Positions 1 through 5,767 of a stretch of 10,812 nt of DNA are shown here, piece after piece. The translations under genes were made by a program, and so were the position numbers. The stretch comes from CBETVX01 sp965539935 (GTDB taxonomy: Bacteria > Bacillota > Clostridia > Peptostreptococcales > Caminicellaceae): NCBI GenBank assembly GCA_965539935.1, contig CBETVX010000075.1, positions 1 to 10,812 of the forward strand, read 5' to 3'. Below the pieces are notes generated by a model. It saw only the letters and a list, made by a program, of their open reading frames with translations, did not search any database and was not told the origin of the DNA. Position 1 is the stretch's first letter. The number at the start of each line of letters is the position of its first letter.

Positions 1-1
1 A

Positions 2-100
2 ATATATAAGATTAGAAAAGATACTGGGGCAAGCATAAGACAATTAAGCAGAGTTTTAGGTGTGGGACGTGGGGTTGTTGAGAAAGCAAAAAGAGAATGA
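2..100 (+). CDS. REP-associated tyrosine transposase, C-terminal fragment (cut by window edge)
   Basis: The frame starting at base 2 encodes the last 32 residues of a Y1 transposase and ends at TGA 98-100. They form the C-terminal helix-turn-helix-like segment (ASIRQLSRVLGVGRG) that follows the catalytic domain in this protein group. It equals the C-terminus of the full copy at 2069-2824 except for one Lys for Thr exchange three residues from the end. The stop sits in GAGAATGAC, where an ATG overlaps the TGA, as in copy B. The catalytic part lies outside the window, so activity cannot be judged. Confidence 0.88.
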   Translation: MYKIRKDTGASIRQLSRVLGVGRGVVEKAKRE

Positions 101-104
101 CAAA

Positions 105-144
105 CGAAATGTCCCTAAGTCATCCGAAACGTCCCTAAGTCATC
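105..144 (+). repeat. Two tandem 20-bp REP-like units at the right end of RAYT copy A
   Basis: Units 105-124 and 125-144 read CGAAAYGTCCCTAAGTCATC and differ at one base (T at 110, C at 130). The core CGAAACGTCCC is the reverse complement of the GGGACGTTTCG core at the left ends of copies B and C. In RAYT systems such short units are the DNA sites cut and joined by the transposase. Confidence 0.8.
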
Positions 145-180
145 CTGGTGCTATTCTTTTTTATACCTAAATATATTTAT

Positions 181-1851
181 TTACTCTTTCCTCTTAACTA
201 AAACTTCTCTCCCTTCAAAAGCAATTCCAACTTCCATAATATCTTTGATATTTAATTCCAAAAGTTGCTGTTTGTATTTTTTTTGCTCTATTTGCTCAAG
301 TGCTTTTTTCACAGCTATCTCTAATGTTTCATTCCTGACAGTATTAACTTTTTTAAACTCAATTATAATTCCAGGCAGAGTATTTTTCTTGGGTTTTAAC
401 ATAATATCATATCTACCATATCCACTTTCCCTATTAGAGCTTATTTCATAGTCCTCATTAAGAGATATCAACATACCAAGGACAAAAGCATGATAAAACT
501 TTTCGCTTTCATTTCCTATATCAAAGTAACTGACAGATTTAGTGATACATTCTCCAAGCAATAACTCAAAGGTTTCCATATCTCCTGAGATTAGACTCTT
601 TAACATAAATAGAAATTTTTCATTTCCAATATTATCTTTAAACCATGAAACAATTATTTTCTTGTATAAGGTTAACACTTCAAAATTTGGAATCTGCAAA
701 TAACAATAGATAATTCCTTCTTTGAGCTTTTGATTAACAGCCTTTAAATAACCACTAAAAAGAAGAAAACTCCATATGTTTTCAGAGTCCTTATCAACTT
801 CATTTATAAGAATATTTTCGTGAATTTGTTTATGAATACTTTTCCCTTGAATTAAATCCTCAAATTCTTTCTTTGTAGTATCATTAGCCTTGGCTAAAAT
901 TGACTTTATTAAGTCATTTCCACTGCTATTTACCCAATAAGGCCTAAACCCTTCATTAAATTCTTTAGCATAGTTTAAAACAGACCAAGGGTTATAGATA
1001 ACATTATTTCCAAATACATATCCATTGTACCATTTCTTAATTTCAGACTTTTGAGACTTGATACCGTAATAATTTAGCATATCGTCTACTTCTTCTTCTA
1101 AAAAGCCAAAATAGTTACTATATCTGCTATTAAGAAGAGTACATACTCTAAGATTATTAAGTCCTGAAAAAATACTTTCCTCTGCAACCCGAAGGATTCC
1201 AGTAAGTACAGCTTTTTCAAGATAGATATTATCCTTTAGTCCTCCACTCAACAGATTTCTCATAAATTCAATAATCTGATTATAATATCCTTTAGTATAT
1301 CCCTCTTGAATAGGAACGTCATATTCATCAATTAAAATAACAACCTTTTGATTATGGTACTTGTATAAATAGGAACTTAAGTTCAATAAGCTTTTTGCCA
1401 CTTCCACAAGTTCTGCTTCTTCATGCAAAATACTATTAAAATTCTTCTTTTCAACATCTGATAAAGCATCACTGTTTAGCAAATAATCATATTGAAGATA
1501 AAGATTGCTAAAGAGCATAGTAAATCCTTTTTTACAATTTTCCCAGGTTGAATGTTTTTCATCTTTGAAAGTCAAGTATATAACAGGGTATTTCCCTTGC
1601 TTATCCATAATATGCTTGTATTCTTTAATTTTTAGCTTTTGAAACAAGGAAACACTATCTTTGCTTCCATAAAAATATTTCAACATACTGATGTTAAGTG
1701 TTTTACCGAAGCGTCTTGGTCTTGGTAATAAGATAACTTTAGCTCCATCCTCTATAACATCCTTTATGAATAAACTCTTGTCAATATAATAATAATTACC
1801 TGTTATTATTTCCTGAAAATCACTAACCCCTATAGGAAAAATCTTTTCCAC
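181..1851 (-). CDS. AAA-ATPase-like protein with C-terminal PD-(D/E)XK nuclease-like domain
   Basis: This is a family common in Clostridia and Bacteroidetes as many paralogues per genome, usually named AAA-ATPase-like / PD-(D/E)XK nuclease superfamily protein; its biological role is not established. Counting from a possible TTG at 1860, the nucleotide-binding part has a Walker A-like PRPRRFGKT (46-54) and a Walker B VVILIDEYD (173-181). The C-terminus has GRYDIML (482-488) and IIIEFKK (498-504), which fit the Asp and E-x-K of a PD-(D/E)XK fold. I prefer the GTG at 1851, giving 556 residues starting MEKIFPIGVSDF: AGGAGG at 1867-1862 lies 10 nt before it but only 1 nt before the TTG, and family members typically start just before this PIG-SDF motif. 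It is encoded opposite to all other genes, between two RAYT copies, and diverges from the transposase of copy B. Length and domains look intact. I see no terminator hairpin after it. Confidence 0.88.
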   Translation of the reverse strand: MEKIFPIGVSDFQEIITGNYYYIDKSLFIKDVIEDGAKVILLPRPRRFGKTLNISMLKYFYGSKDSVSLFQKLKIKEYKHIMDKQGKYPVIYLTFKDEKHSTWENCKKGFTMLFSNLYLQYDYLLNSDALSDVEKKNFNSILHEEAELVEVAKSLLNLSSYLYKYHNQKVVILIDEYDVPIQEGYTKGYYNQIIEFMRNLLSGGLKDNIYLEKAVLTGILRVAEESIFSGLNNLRVCTLLNSRYSNYFGFLEEEVDDMLNYYGIKSQKSEIKKWYNGYVFGNNVIYNPWSVLNYAKEFNEGFRPYWVNSSGNDLIKSILAKANDTTKKEFEDLIQGKSIHKQIHENILINEVDKDSENIWSFLLFSGYLKAVNQKLKEGIIYCYLQIPNFEVLTLYKKIIVSWFKDNIGNEKFLFMLKSLISGDMETFELLLGECITKSVSYFDIGNESEKFYHAFVLGMLISLNEDYEISSNRESGYGRYDIMLKPKKNTLPGIIIEFKKVNTVRNETLEIAVKKALEQIEQKKYKQQLLELNIKDIMEVGIAFEGREVLVKRKE

Positions 1852-1874
1852 GAAAATCAATCCTCCTTTAAAAT

Positions 1875-1883
1875 ATTATACCA
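1875..1883 (-). promoter_or_regulatory. Extended -10 promoter for the AAA-ATPase-like gene
   Basis: On the minus strand TGG-TATAAT occupies 1883-1875, a full consensus -10 with the TGn extension. No good -35 hexamer is found 16-18 bp upstream, which is tolerable for extended -10 promoters. Transcription would begin near 1868, at the edge of the AGGAGG ribosome binding site, giving a leader of under 20 nt. Confidence 0.55.
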
Positions 1884-1916
1884 TCAAATTAGTTTTTTAA
1901 CATTTAAACTTCTGTT

Positions 1917-1944
1917 TGTGACAAGGGGACGTTTCGTTCGTCAT
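1917..1944 (+). repeat. Left REP-like end of RAYT copy B (single unit)
   Basis: One unit, TGTGACAAGGGGACGTTTCG (1917-1936), is followed by TTCGTCAT (1937-1944). Copy C has two such units in tandem at the same place, so unit number varies between copies. Confidence 0.75.
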
Positions 1945-2068
1945 GCTGCAAAGAAATTTTTAAGTTCAACAATTTAATATTAAAGGAAAAAATAAATTAA
2001 AATAGAATTACAAAAATAACAAGTTATTGTGAATAGATTTTTAGTGATAAAAAAGTTTGGTGATTAAA

Positions 2069-2824
2069 ATGGCAAGGGAAAAAAGAAAAAGAAGTAACAC
2101 GGGTATATATCATATTATGCTAAGAGGTATAGATGGTCAGAAAATATTTATAGATGGAGAGGACAAAGAAAAATTTATGCAAGCCCTTATGAAAGCAAAA
2201 GAAAAGGGACAATTCTTATTGTTGGGGTATTGCTTAATGGATAATCATGTCCATTTATTAATAAAGGAAAACGAAGAAATAGGGAAGAGTATTAAAAGAA
2301 TTACAGTAAGTTATGTTCAGTGGTACAATAATAAATATGGAAGAGAAGGACATTTATTTCAAAATCGTTATAAGAGTGAAGTAGTAGAAAATGAAGCATA
2401 TTTACTAACAGTTATACGATATATACACCAAAACCCAATAAAAGCAAAAATGGTAGATAAAAATGAAGAATATAGTTGGAGTAGCTATAATGAATATATT
2501 GATGGATATAATGGTAAATGTGTAAAAGTCGATACCGATATAATAAGAAGTTACTTTAAAGATAAAGAAAGTTATGAAAGATATATGAATGAAGTAAATA
2601 ATGATAAGTGCTTAGAATATCTAGGCAAAATAAAATATTCAGATAAACAGTTAAAAGCTGAGATTAAAAAGAAATATCCTATAGAAGAAATAAAGAAAAT
2701 GACAAAGGATAAAAGAAATAAATTAATATATAAGATTAGAAAAGATACTGGGGCAAGCATAAGACAATTAAGCAGAGTTTTAGGTGTGGGACGTGGGGTT
2801 GTTGAGAAAGCAACAAGAGAATGA
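2069..2824 (+). CDS. REP-associated tyrosine transposase (Y1 / HUH family)
   Basis: This is a single-strand DNA endonuclease-ligase of the IS200/TnpA_REP type; the family nicks at REP hairpins and forms a covalent phosphotyrosine link. From the ATG at 2069 the protein has 251 residues, normal for clostridial RAYTs. The opening TGIYHIMLRG (11-20) is typical. The metal-binding HUH motif is DNHVHLLI with H60 and H62. The catalytic tyrosine should be one of those in the helix SYVQWYNNKY (81-90), followed by the conserved GREGHLFQNR (91-100). A basic C-terminal domain (about 195-251) ends in a helix-turn-helix-like ASIRQLSRVLGVGRG. A longer frame from TTG 2057 is possible, but GGTGA at 2059-2063, 5 nt before the ATG, and family N-termini favour 2069. 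All key residues are present, and near-identical sister copies suggest recent activity. The stop overlaps an ATG (ATGA at 2821-2824). Confidence 0.93.
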   Translation: MAREKRKRSNTGIYHIMLRGIDGQKIFIDGEDKEKFMQALMKAKEKGQFLLLGYCLMDNHVHLLIKENEEIGKSIKRITVSYVQWYNNKYGREGHLFQNRYKSEVVENEAYLLTVIRYIHQNPIKAKMVDKNEEYSWSSYNEYIDGYNGKCVKVDTDIIRSYFKDKESYERYMNEVNNDKCLEYLGKIKYSDKQLKAEIKKKYPIEEIKKMTKDKRNKLIYKIRKDTGASIRQLSRVLGVGRGVVEKATRE

Positions 2825-2905
2825 CAAACGAAACGTCCCTGAGTCACGCGCGAGAGAATGACAAACGCAAACGAAACGTCCCTGAGTCACGCGTCCCTGA
2901 GTCAT
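2817..2905 (+). repeat. Rearranged right end of RAYT copy B with repeated REP-like units
   Basis: GAGAATGACAAACG occurs at 2817-2830 and again at 2854-2867. CGAAACGTCCCTGAGTCAC occurs at 2829-2847 and 2872-2890, and a partial third unit CGTCCCTGAGTCAT at 2892-2905. The offsets are 37 and 43 nt, the difference being an extra CAAACG. The last unit runs directly into the hicA reading frame. Copy A has a simpler end with two perfect-length units. Confidence 0.8.
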
Positions 2906-3088
2906 AAAGATGTTCATAAAAGATTAAAAAAAAGAAGGCTAGAAGGCTATAAGAAAGTTGGACAAAGTGGTAGTCATGAAAAATGGAAAAGAGGAAGTAA
3001 GAGAGTAACAGTGCCTAATCATGGTAAAAATTACGAAATACCAACAGGTACATTAAGAAACATTTGGAAACAAGCTGGTTGGATATAA
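2858..3088 (+). CDS. hicA: HicA-type toxin (mRNA interferase) with element-derived N-terminus
   Basis: HicA toxins are small dsRBD-like ribonucleases that cleave mRNA and are neutralised by HicB. The core matches the family: KDVHKRLKK helix, the catalytic-His motif GSHEKW (H40), VTVPNHGKNYEIPTGTL and the ending IWKQAGW. Length 76 is slightly above the usual 60 or so. Residues 1-16 are encoded by the repeated right end of RAYT copy B (2858-2905), and HicA homology begins at K17. The spacing from the normal N-terminus to the GSH histidine (about 24 residues) would put the native start at L14, where CTG AGT CAT (2897-2905) now stands; a one-base change from ATG AGT CAT is conceivable. The ATG at 2858 lacks a good ribosome binding site. 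The toxin may therefore be expressed poorly, with 13-16 extra residues, or only by read-through from the transposase. Family assignment is secure; functionality is not. Confidence 0.82.
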   Translation: MTNANETSLSHASLSHKDVHKRLKKRRLEGYKKVGQSGSHEKWKRGSKRVTVPNHGKNYEIPTGTLRNIWKQAGWI

Positions 3089-3113
3089 TACCATTTATGA
3101 AGGAGGAAATTTT

Positions 3114-3446
3114 ATGAAAATAGGATATTATGCTATTTTTGATTACAATGAGTATGATGAAAAAGAAGAAGCTTATGGAATATCTATATCATTTCCAGAT
3201 ATACCTGAATGTATAAGTTGTGCTAGATCAGAAGAAGAAGGGCTTTTAATGGCTCAAGAAGCTTTAGAATTGAACACATTAACGATGCAAGTTTATGAGT
3301 TACCCAAAATGACTCCGTTAAAAGATATAAATTTAAAAGATAATGAAAAAGCTTTTTATATATCATACAATACTGAAGATATAGACTTGTCTGAATTTAC
3401 TTTTTATGATTATGAGGGAAATGTTATATCCTTACAAAGAAAATAA
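3114..3446 (+). CDS. hicB: HicB-type antitoxin
   Basis: This is the partner antitoxin, starting 25 nt after hicA with a strong AGGAGG (3101-3106) 7 nt before the ATG, so it can be translated well independently of the damaged hicA start. Residues 1-53 have the HicB partial RNase H-like fold signature: YYAIFDY, then YGISISFPDIPECISCA and the helix SEEEGLLMAQEALEL. Length is 110. After about residue 65 the chain is acidic (KDINLKDNEKAF to NVISLQRK) and I cannot recognise the ribbon-helix-helix or HTH DNA-binding domain that many HicB proteins carry. It may neutralise HicA without classic autoregulation, or use an unrecognised DNA-binding part. A terminator follows at 3520. Confidence 0.85.
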   Translation: MKIGYYAIFDYNEYDEKEEAYGISISFPDIPECISCARSEEEGLLMAQEALELNTLTMQVYELPKMTPLKDINLKDNEKAFYISYNTEDIDLSEFTFYDYEGNVISLQRK

Positions 3447-3495
3447 AATAAAATATATGAGGATTAGGCTTTACAAATTTTTATCTTATAATATT

Positions 3496-3511
3496 GATGT
3501 CACTAGACATC
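3496..3511. repeat. Perfect short inverted repeat downstream of hicB
   Basis: GATGTC-ACTA-GACATC forms a 6-bp perfect dyad, 50 nt after the hicB stop and just upstream of the terminator hairpin. It could be an additional RNA stem or a protein site. No function is assigned. Confidence 0.35.
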
Positions 3512-3519
3512 TAGATTAT

Positions 3520-3552
3520 ACATTTCATATGGAAACATATGAGGTGTTTTTT
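3520..3552 (+). terminator. Rho-independent terminator of the hicAB unit
   Basis: Arms 3520-3531 and 3536-3547 pair over 12 bp with two G-U pairs, around a GAAA tetraloop (3532-3535). Five T residues follow immediately (3548-3552). It separates hicAB from the GrpB-family gene. Confidence 0.75.
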
Positions 3553-3579
3553 ACTTAAAAAATAAGTTTTCAAATACTA

Positions 3580-3598
3580 GGGGGTAAAAGGGGGTAAA
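3580..3598 (+). repeat. Tandem GGGGGTAAA motif
   Basis: GGGGGTAAA occurs at 3580-3588 and 3590-3598, an unusual G-rich pair in very AT-rich DNA about 60 nt upstream of the GrpB-family start. It could be a regulator binding site. Nothing in the sequence identifies the regulator. Confidence 0.3.
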
Positions 3599-3656
3599 CC
3601 TTTATTTCTGCGAAAATTTATCATAATTCTATCAAAACACATGTGGAGTGTTGCTT

Positions 3657-4229
3657 ATGTCTATTGATAAAAAAATAACGGTAGTGCCTTATGAAAAAAG
3701 GTGGAAGGAAGAGTTTAAAAAGGCATATAACTTTTATTGTGAGTTGTTAGAAGGACTAGATGTTAACATTGAACATGTAGGAAGTACTTCTGTTGAAGGA
3801 TTATGGGCGAAACCAATATTAGATATAGATATTATTGTACCAAACTCAAAGGTTTCTTTAGAAGTAATAAAAAAATTAACTAGTGTCGGTTATGAACATA
3901 TTGGGAATTGTGGAATAGATGGTAGAGAAGCATTTAGATATTCTGAGGATAATGAGTACATCAATTGGATGGAACATCATTTGTATGTTTGTATAGAAGG
4001 TACTGAAAACTTATCAAATCATATCTTATTAAGAAATTATTTGAGAAATAATAAAAGAGCAGTAGAGGCCTATGGAAAACTAAAACAAGAATTAGCTGAA
4101 AAGTATCCAAATGATATTGACTCTTATGTTGAGGGAAAGACTTCATTTATTGTAAATATTTTAGAAAAAGCAGGGATGGAGATAGAGTCTTTGAATAGAA
4201 TAACAAGAATTAATAATAAAGATAAGTAA
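3657..4229 (+). CDS. GrpB family protein (UPF0157, nucleotidyltransferase-like fold)
   Basis: This is a predicted cytosolic protein of the GrpB/UPF0157 family, whose fold resembles nucleotidyltransferases; no substrate is established. From the ATG at 3657 it has 190 residues. Visible landmarks are PYEKRW (11-16), the signature HVGSTSVEGL (40-49) followed by AKPILDIDI (51-59) with a GS and a D-x-D (D56, D58) as in nucleotidyltransferase active sites, and HHLYVC (107-112). The C-terminal half is helical and ends in a KTSFIVNIL segment. An earlier in-frame GTG at 3648 exists, but GGAG at 3645-3648 is spaced 8 nt from the ATG, which decides the start. It lies 110 nt before the VOC gene with no terminator between, so the two may share a transcript ending at 4990-5032. 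Confidence 0.88.
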   Translation: MSIDKKITVVPYEKRWKEEFKKAYNFYCELLEGLDVNIEHVGSTSVEGLWAKPILDIDIIVPNSKVSLEVIKKLTSVGYEHIGNCGIDGREAFRYSEDNEYINWMEHHLYVCIEGTENLSNHILLRNYLRNNKRAVEAYGKLKQELAEKYPNDIDSYVEGKTSFIVNILEKAGMEIESLNRITRINNKDK

Positions 4230-4339
4230 ATGCTAAACAAATAGTATAAAGGAATTTAGTTTTAAGTTTTATATGTAGGATAATAAACAGAAAGGTAAAC
4301 TTTAAATAAATATGTAAAGAACAAAGGGGGCTATTATTT

Positions 4340-4777
4340 ATGAAGAATAAATTTGCTTTTAATAGAATTGGTTATAATTATATTCCAACTACAAATATTG
4401 ATGAGTCAATAGAGTGGTATGTAAATAACCTTGGGTTGAAGTTAATAAATAAATTTGAAGATAGAGGATCCTTAATCGGAGTACTTCACTACCCACATAA
4501 AAACGCTATTGCTTTAGTACTAATTGAAACTTCAAATAATAACCCACTTAAAATAATGAGAAATGGAAAAGAGTTTCCAGTGATGGCAATGAATTGCGAT
4601 GATATTGAGTACACATACAATTTACTTAAATCAAAAGGCGTTAAAGTAGAGAGCATAAAAACTCTAGGAAATGGAGAAGCTAAGTACTTCTATTTTCAAG
4701 ATAATCAGGGAAATTTATTAGAAGCAGCCTGGTCTATATGGGACCAGAAAGATGAGATTAATAGTAACTTTATTTAA
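4340..4777 (+). CDS. VOC superfamily (glyoxalase / bleomycin-resistance fold) protein
   Basis: A single-subunit VOC protein of 145 residues, which normally dimerises and holds a metal or ligand between paired beta-alpha-beta-beta-beta modules. Module 1 is about residues 8-64 (IGYNYIPTTNIDESIEWYVNNLGL, here residues 10-33) and module 2 about 78-131, ending FQDNQGNLLEAAW with E128 at the usual last metal-ligand position. The usual first-strand His is replaced (GYNYIP), so classical glyoxalase I metal chemistry is doubtful. A binding or resistance role, or another vicinal oxygen chelate reaction, is possible; substrate unknown. AGGGGG at 4325-4330, 9 nt before the ATG, supports the start. Confidence 0.85.
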   Translation: MKNKFAFNRIGYNYIPTTNIDESIEWYVNNLGLKLINKFEDRGSLIGVLHYPHKNAIALVLIETSNNNPLKIMRNGKEFPVMAMNCDDIEYTYNLLKSKGVKVESIKTLGNGEAKYFYFQDNQGNLLEAAWSIWDQKDEINSNFI

Positions 4778-4800
4778 AGGAAGACTAATAAACTTTTAAA

Positions 4801-4837
4801 ATAAACCAAGGGTACGGTTTGTAAATCAAGGTACGGT
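4801..4837 (+). repeat. Hairpin plus direct repeat GGTACGGT
   Basis: Bases 4801-4807 pair with 4816-4822 (AAACC with GGTTT, extended by a T-G and an A-T pair). GGTACGGT occurs at 4811-4818 and 4830-4837, with AAG or AAGG before each. The unit resembles a decayed REP-type hairpin, but it has no T-run and is not a typical terminator. Confidence 0.35.
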
Positions 4838-4989
4838 CAGATACATCCACAAGAGAAGAAGTTGTTCAGATGTTATGGAATATGATGAAATTGAATATAA
4901 AGAATTAAAGATAATGAAGTAAAAATTCACCATTTCCTAATCAAATACTATGATCACAATGGGTTGAGATTTGATAAAGCTGAGAACAG

Positions 4990-5032
4990 AAAAAAGCTGC
5001 TACTTTTAGATTGTTAAGTAGCAGCTTTTTTT
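4990..5032. terminator. Strong bidirectional Rho-independent terminator
   Basis: GCTGCTACTT (4996-5005) pairs perfectly with AAGTAGCAGC (5016-5025), extended by A4990-4995 pairing with T5026-5031, around a 10-nt loop. With an A-run before and a T-run after, it can stop transcription from either side. It is the likely end of the GrpB-VOC transcript. Confidence 0.85.
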
Positions 5033-5043
5033 CATAGAAAGAA

Positions 5044-5071
5044 GGGTCAGGCTTGAATTATTCCCTTATTA
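5044..5071 (+). repeat. 28-bp dispersed repeat, copy 1
   Basis: GGGTCAGGCTTGAATTATTC plus eight further bases is identical to 8487-8514. AAGGG at its start can pair with CCCTT near its end, and GAATTATTC inside is a near-palindrome. It is a second REP-like family, unrelated in sequence to the RAYT ends here; no matching transposase is in the window. Confidence 0.7.
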
Positions 5072-5246
5072 TATTATTTTGATTTGTTCTTATTATCACA
5101 TTATTAGATTTATCTATAAAGGAATATGAGTATCGTATAAAATATAATTGTCCTATAAATATTACGAAGAATGAATATAGCTCGGTACAGAAATAAAAAC
5201 AGAAACAAAGTAATATTGTTTTAGATGAGAATAGTATGCATCACAG

Positions 5247-5411
5247 TTATAAATCTTCATATTGTTTTTCTCAATTGGTTATATAATTTTTAGACGGAAG
5301 ATTGTATTTTGGGGTTATCGCTCTAACACTAAGAGTACTATTGTAATAATTATTAACAACCATTAGTTTGAATTCATCAGAATATTTTCTGTTTATTCTT
5401 TTTACTGGTAT
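5247..5411 (-). pseudogene. IS3-type transposase orfA fossil (N-terminal helix-turn-helix part)
   Basis: Read on the minus strand from 5411 the frame gives IPVKRINRKYSDEFKLMVV, then NLPSKNYITN before a TGA at 5273-5271. After the stop it resumes as EKQYEDL up to a TAA at 5249-5247. KYSDEFKLMVV with a following S-VRAITPKYNLPSKN helix is the pattern of IS3/IS150-family OrfA (HTH_Tnp) N-termini, and the TGA falls where these proteins have the conserved Trp (TGG to TGA). AAGGAGG (5420-5414) lies just upstream, but the start is now ATA or GTA. OrfB is not detectable. The remnant is about 50 codons, clearly dead, and marks an old insertion. Family assignment is from pattern recognition only. Confidence 0.65.
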
Positions 5412-5679
5412 GACCTCCTTGCCTTAAGTATTGACAAATGTCCCTCAAAGAATAGAAAGAGGAAAGTGTAGAAAATAAGAGAATCCCAGAGTTGGATTTA
5501 TATTATAGACATTCATTTATCAATGAGTAAGACAGACGTATTATGAGCGAAATTATATAACTATAGAAATATAACTTATTCGTTTGTTAAAAAAGTATTT
5601 TATATATTTAAGAAGAAAATCTTTTATTTCAGGTAAGTGCCATAAGTTATAATATAAAAATATAAAGTAAAATAGAGTT

Positions 5680-5688
5680 TGGTATAAT
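5680..5688 (+). promoter_or_regulatory. Possible extended -10 promoter for the alpha/beta hydrolase
   Basis: TGG-TATAAT lies about 80 nt before the hydrolase start, with no clear -35. The leader would contain an inverted repeat, ATTCTG (5712-5717) against CAGAAT (5736-5741), that might be a hairpin or an operator. Confidence 0.4.
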
Positions 5689-5767
5689 AAAAAAATCAAG
5701 TAGTGATTATGATTCTGTCAAGTATATTGTTTTATCAGAATACGGAATAGGCCGAAGAGAGGTTATT

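Larger units (their letters stand above)
1..144 (+). mobile_element. RAYT element copy A, 3' end only
   Basis: Positions 1-100 match 2725-2824 of the complete copy B with a single difference (a at 90, c at 2814), so the window opens inside a second copy of the same transposase element. After the stop codon come two tandem 20-bp units (105-124 and 125-144). The left edge is cut by the window, so whether copy A is intact is unknown. The near identity implies recent duplication or gene conversion. Confidence 0.9.
1917..2905 (+). mobile_element. Complete RAYT (IS200-like, REP-associated tyrosine transposase) element, copy B
   Basis: The element has a left REP-like end (1917-1944), an AT-rich leader, the transposase gene and a rearranged right end (2817-2905). 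The inner ends form an inverted repeat: left CGTTTCGTTCGTCAT at 1930-1944 against the reverse complement of right ATGACAAACGAAACG at 2821-2835, 14 of 15 matching. Leader bases 1951-2005 recur exactly at 10758-10812 (copy C) and bases 2725-2824 recur at 1-100 (copy A). The outer limits are estimates from where similarity to the REP units stops. Confidence 0.85.
4778..5767. other. 990-bp gap with repeats, a terminator and a transposase fossil
   Basis: No intact gene is visible. From left to right it holds a hairpin with direct repeats (4801-4837), about 150 nt with only short unmatched frames (the longest readable pieces are about 30-40 codons and match no family I know), a strong terminator (4990-5032), a 28-bp dispersed repeat (5044-5071), an IS3-type orfA fossil on the minus strand (5247-5411), about 250 nt of very AT-rich sequence in which I see nothing, and a possible promoter for the next gene (5680-5688). 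Confidence 0.6.

Noticed and set aside
245..451. Open frame on the plus strand inside the AAA-ATPase-like gene
   Set aside because: It is the antisense shadow of the nuclease-domain coding region, has no ribosome binding site and reads as low-complexity hydrophobic sequence.
2572..2847. Open frame on the minus strand over the end of the transposase gene
   Set aside because: It is a shadow of the A-rich transposase coding strand, runs through the repeated element end and shows no family signature.
2817..2905. Short CRISPR-like array from the repeated units at the RAYT ends
   Set aside because: The units are nearly contiguous with no spacers of regular size, sit exactly at transposase element ends, and no cas gene is present.
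4848..4922. Short frame ending MEYDEIEYKELKIMK before TAA
   Set aside because: It is about 25-30 codons with no ribosome binding site and no recognised similarity; adjacent frames are no better.
5431..5459. TTGACA at 5431-5436 with a TAGAAA 16 nt later as a promoter
   Set aside because: The -10 is poor and nothing is encoded downstream for 300 nt. TGACAAATGTCCCT may instead be a decayed transposon end. The evidence is too weak either way.
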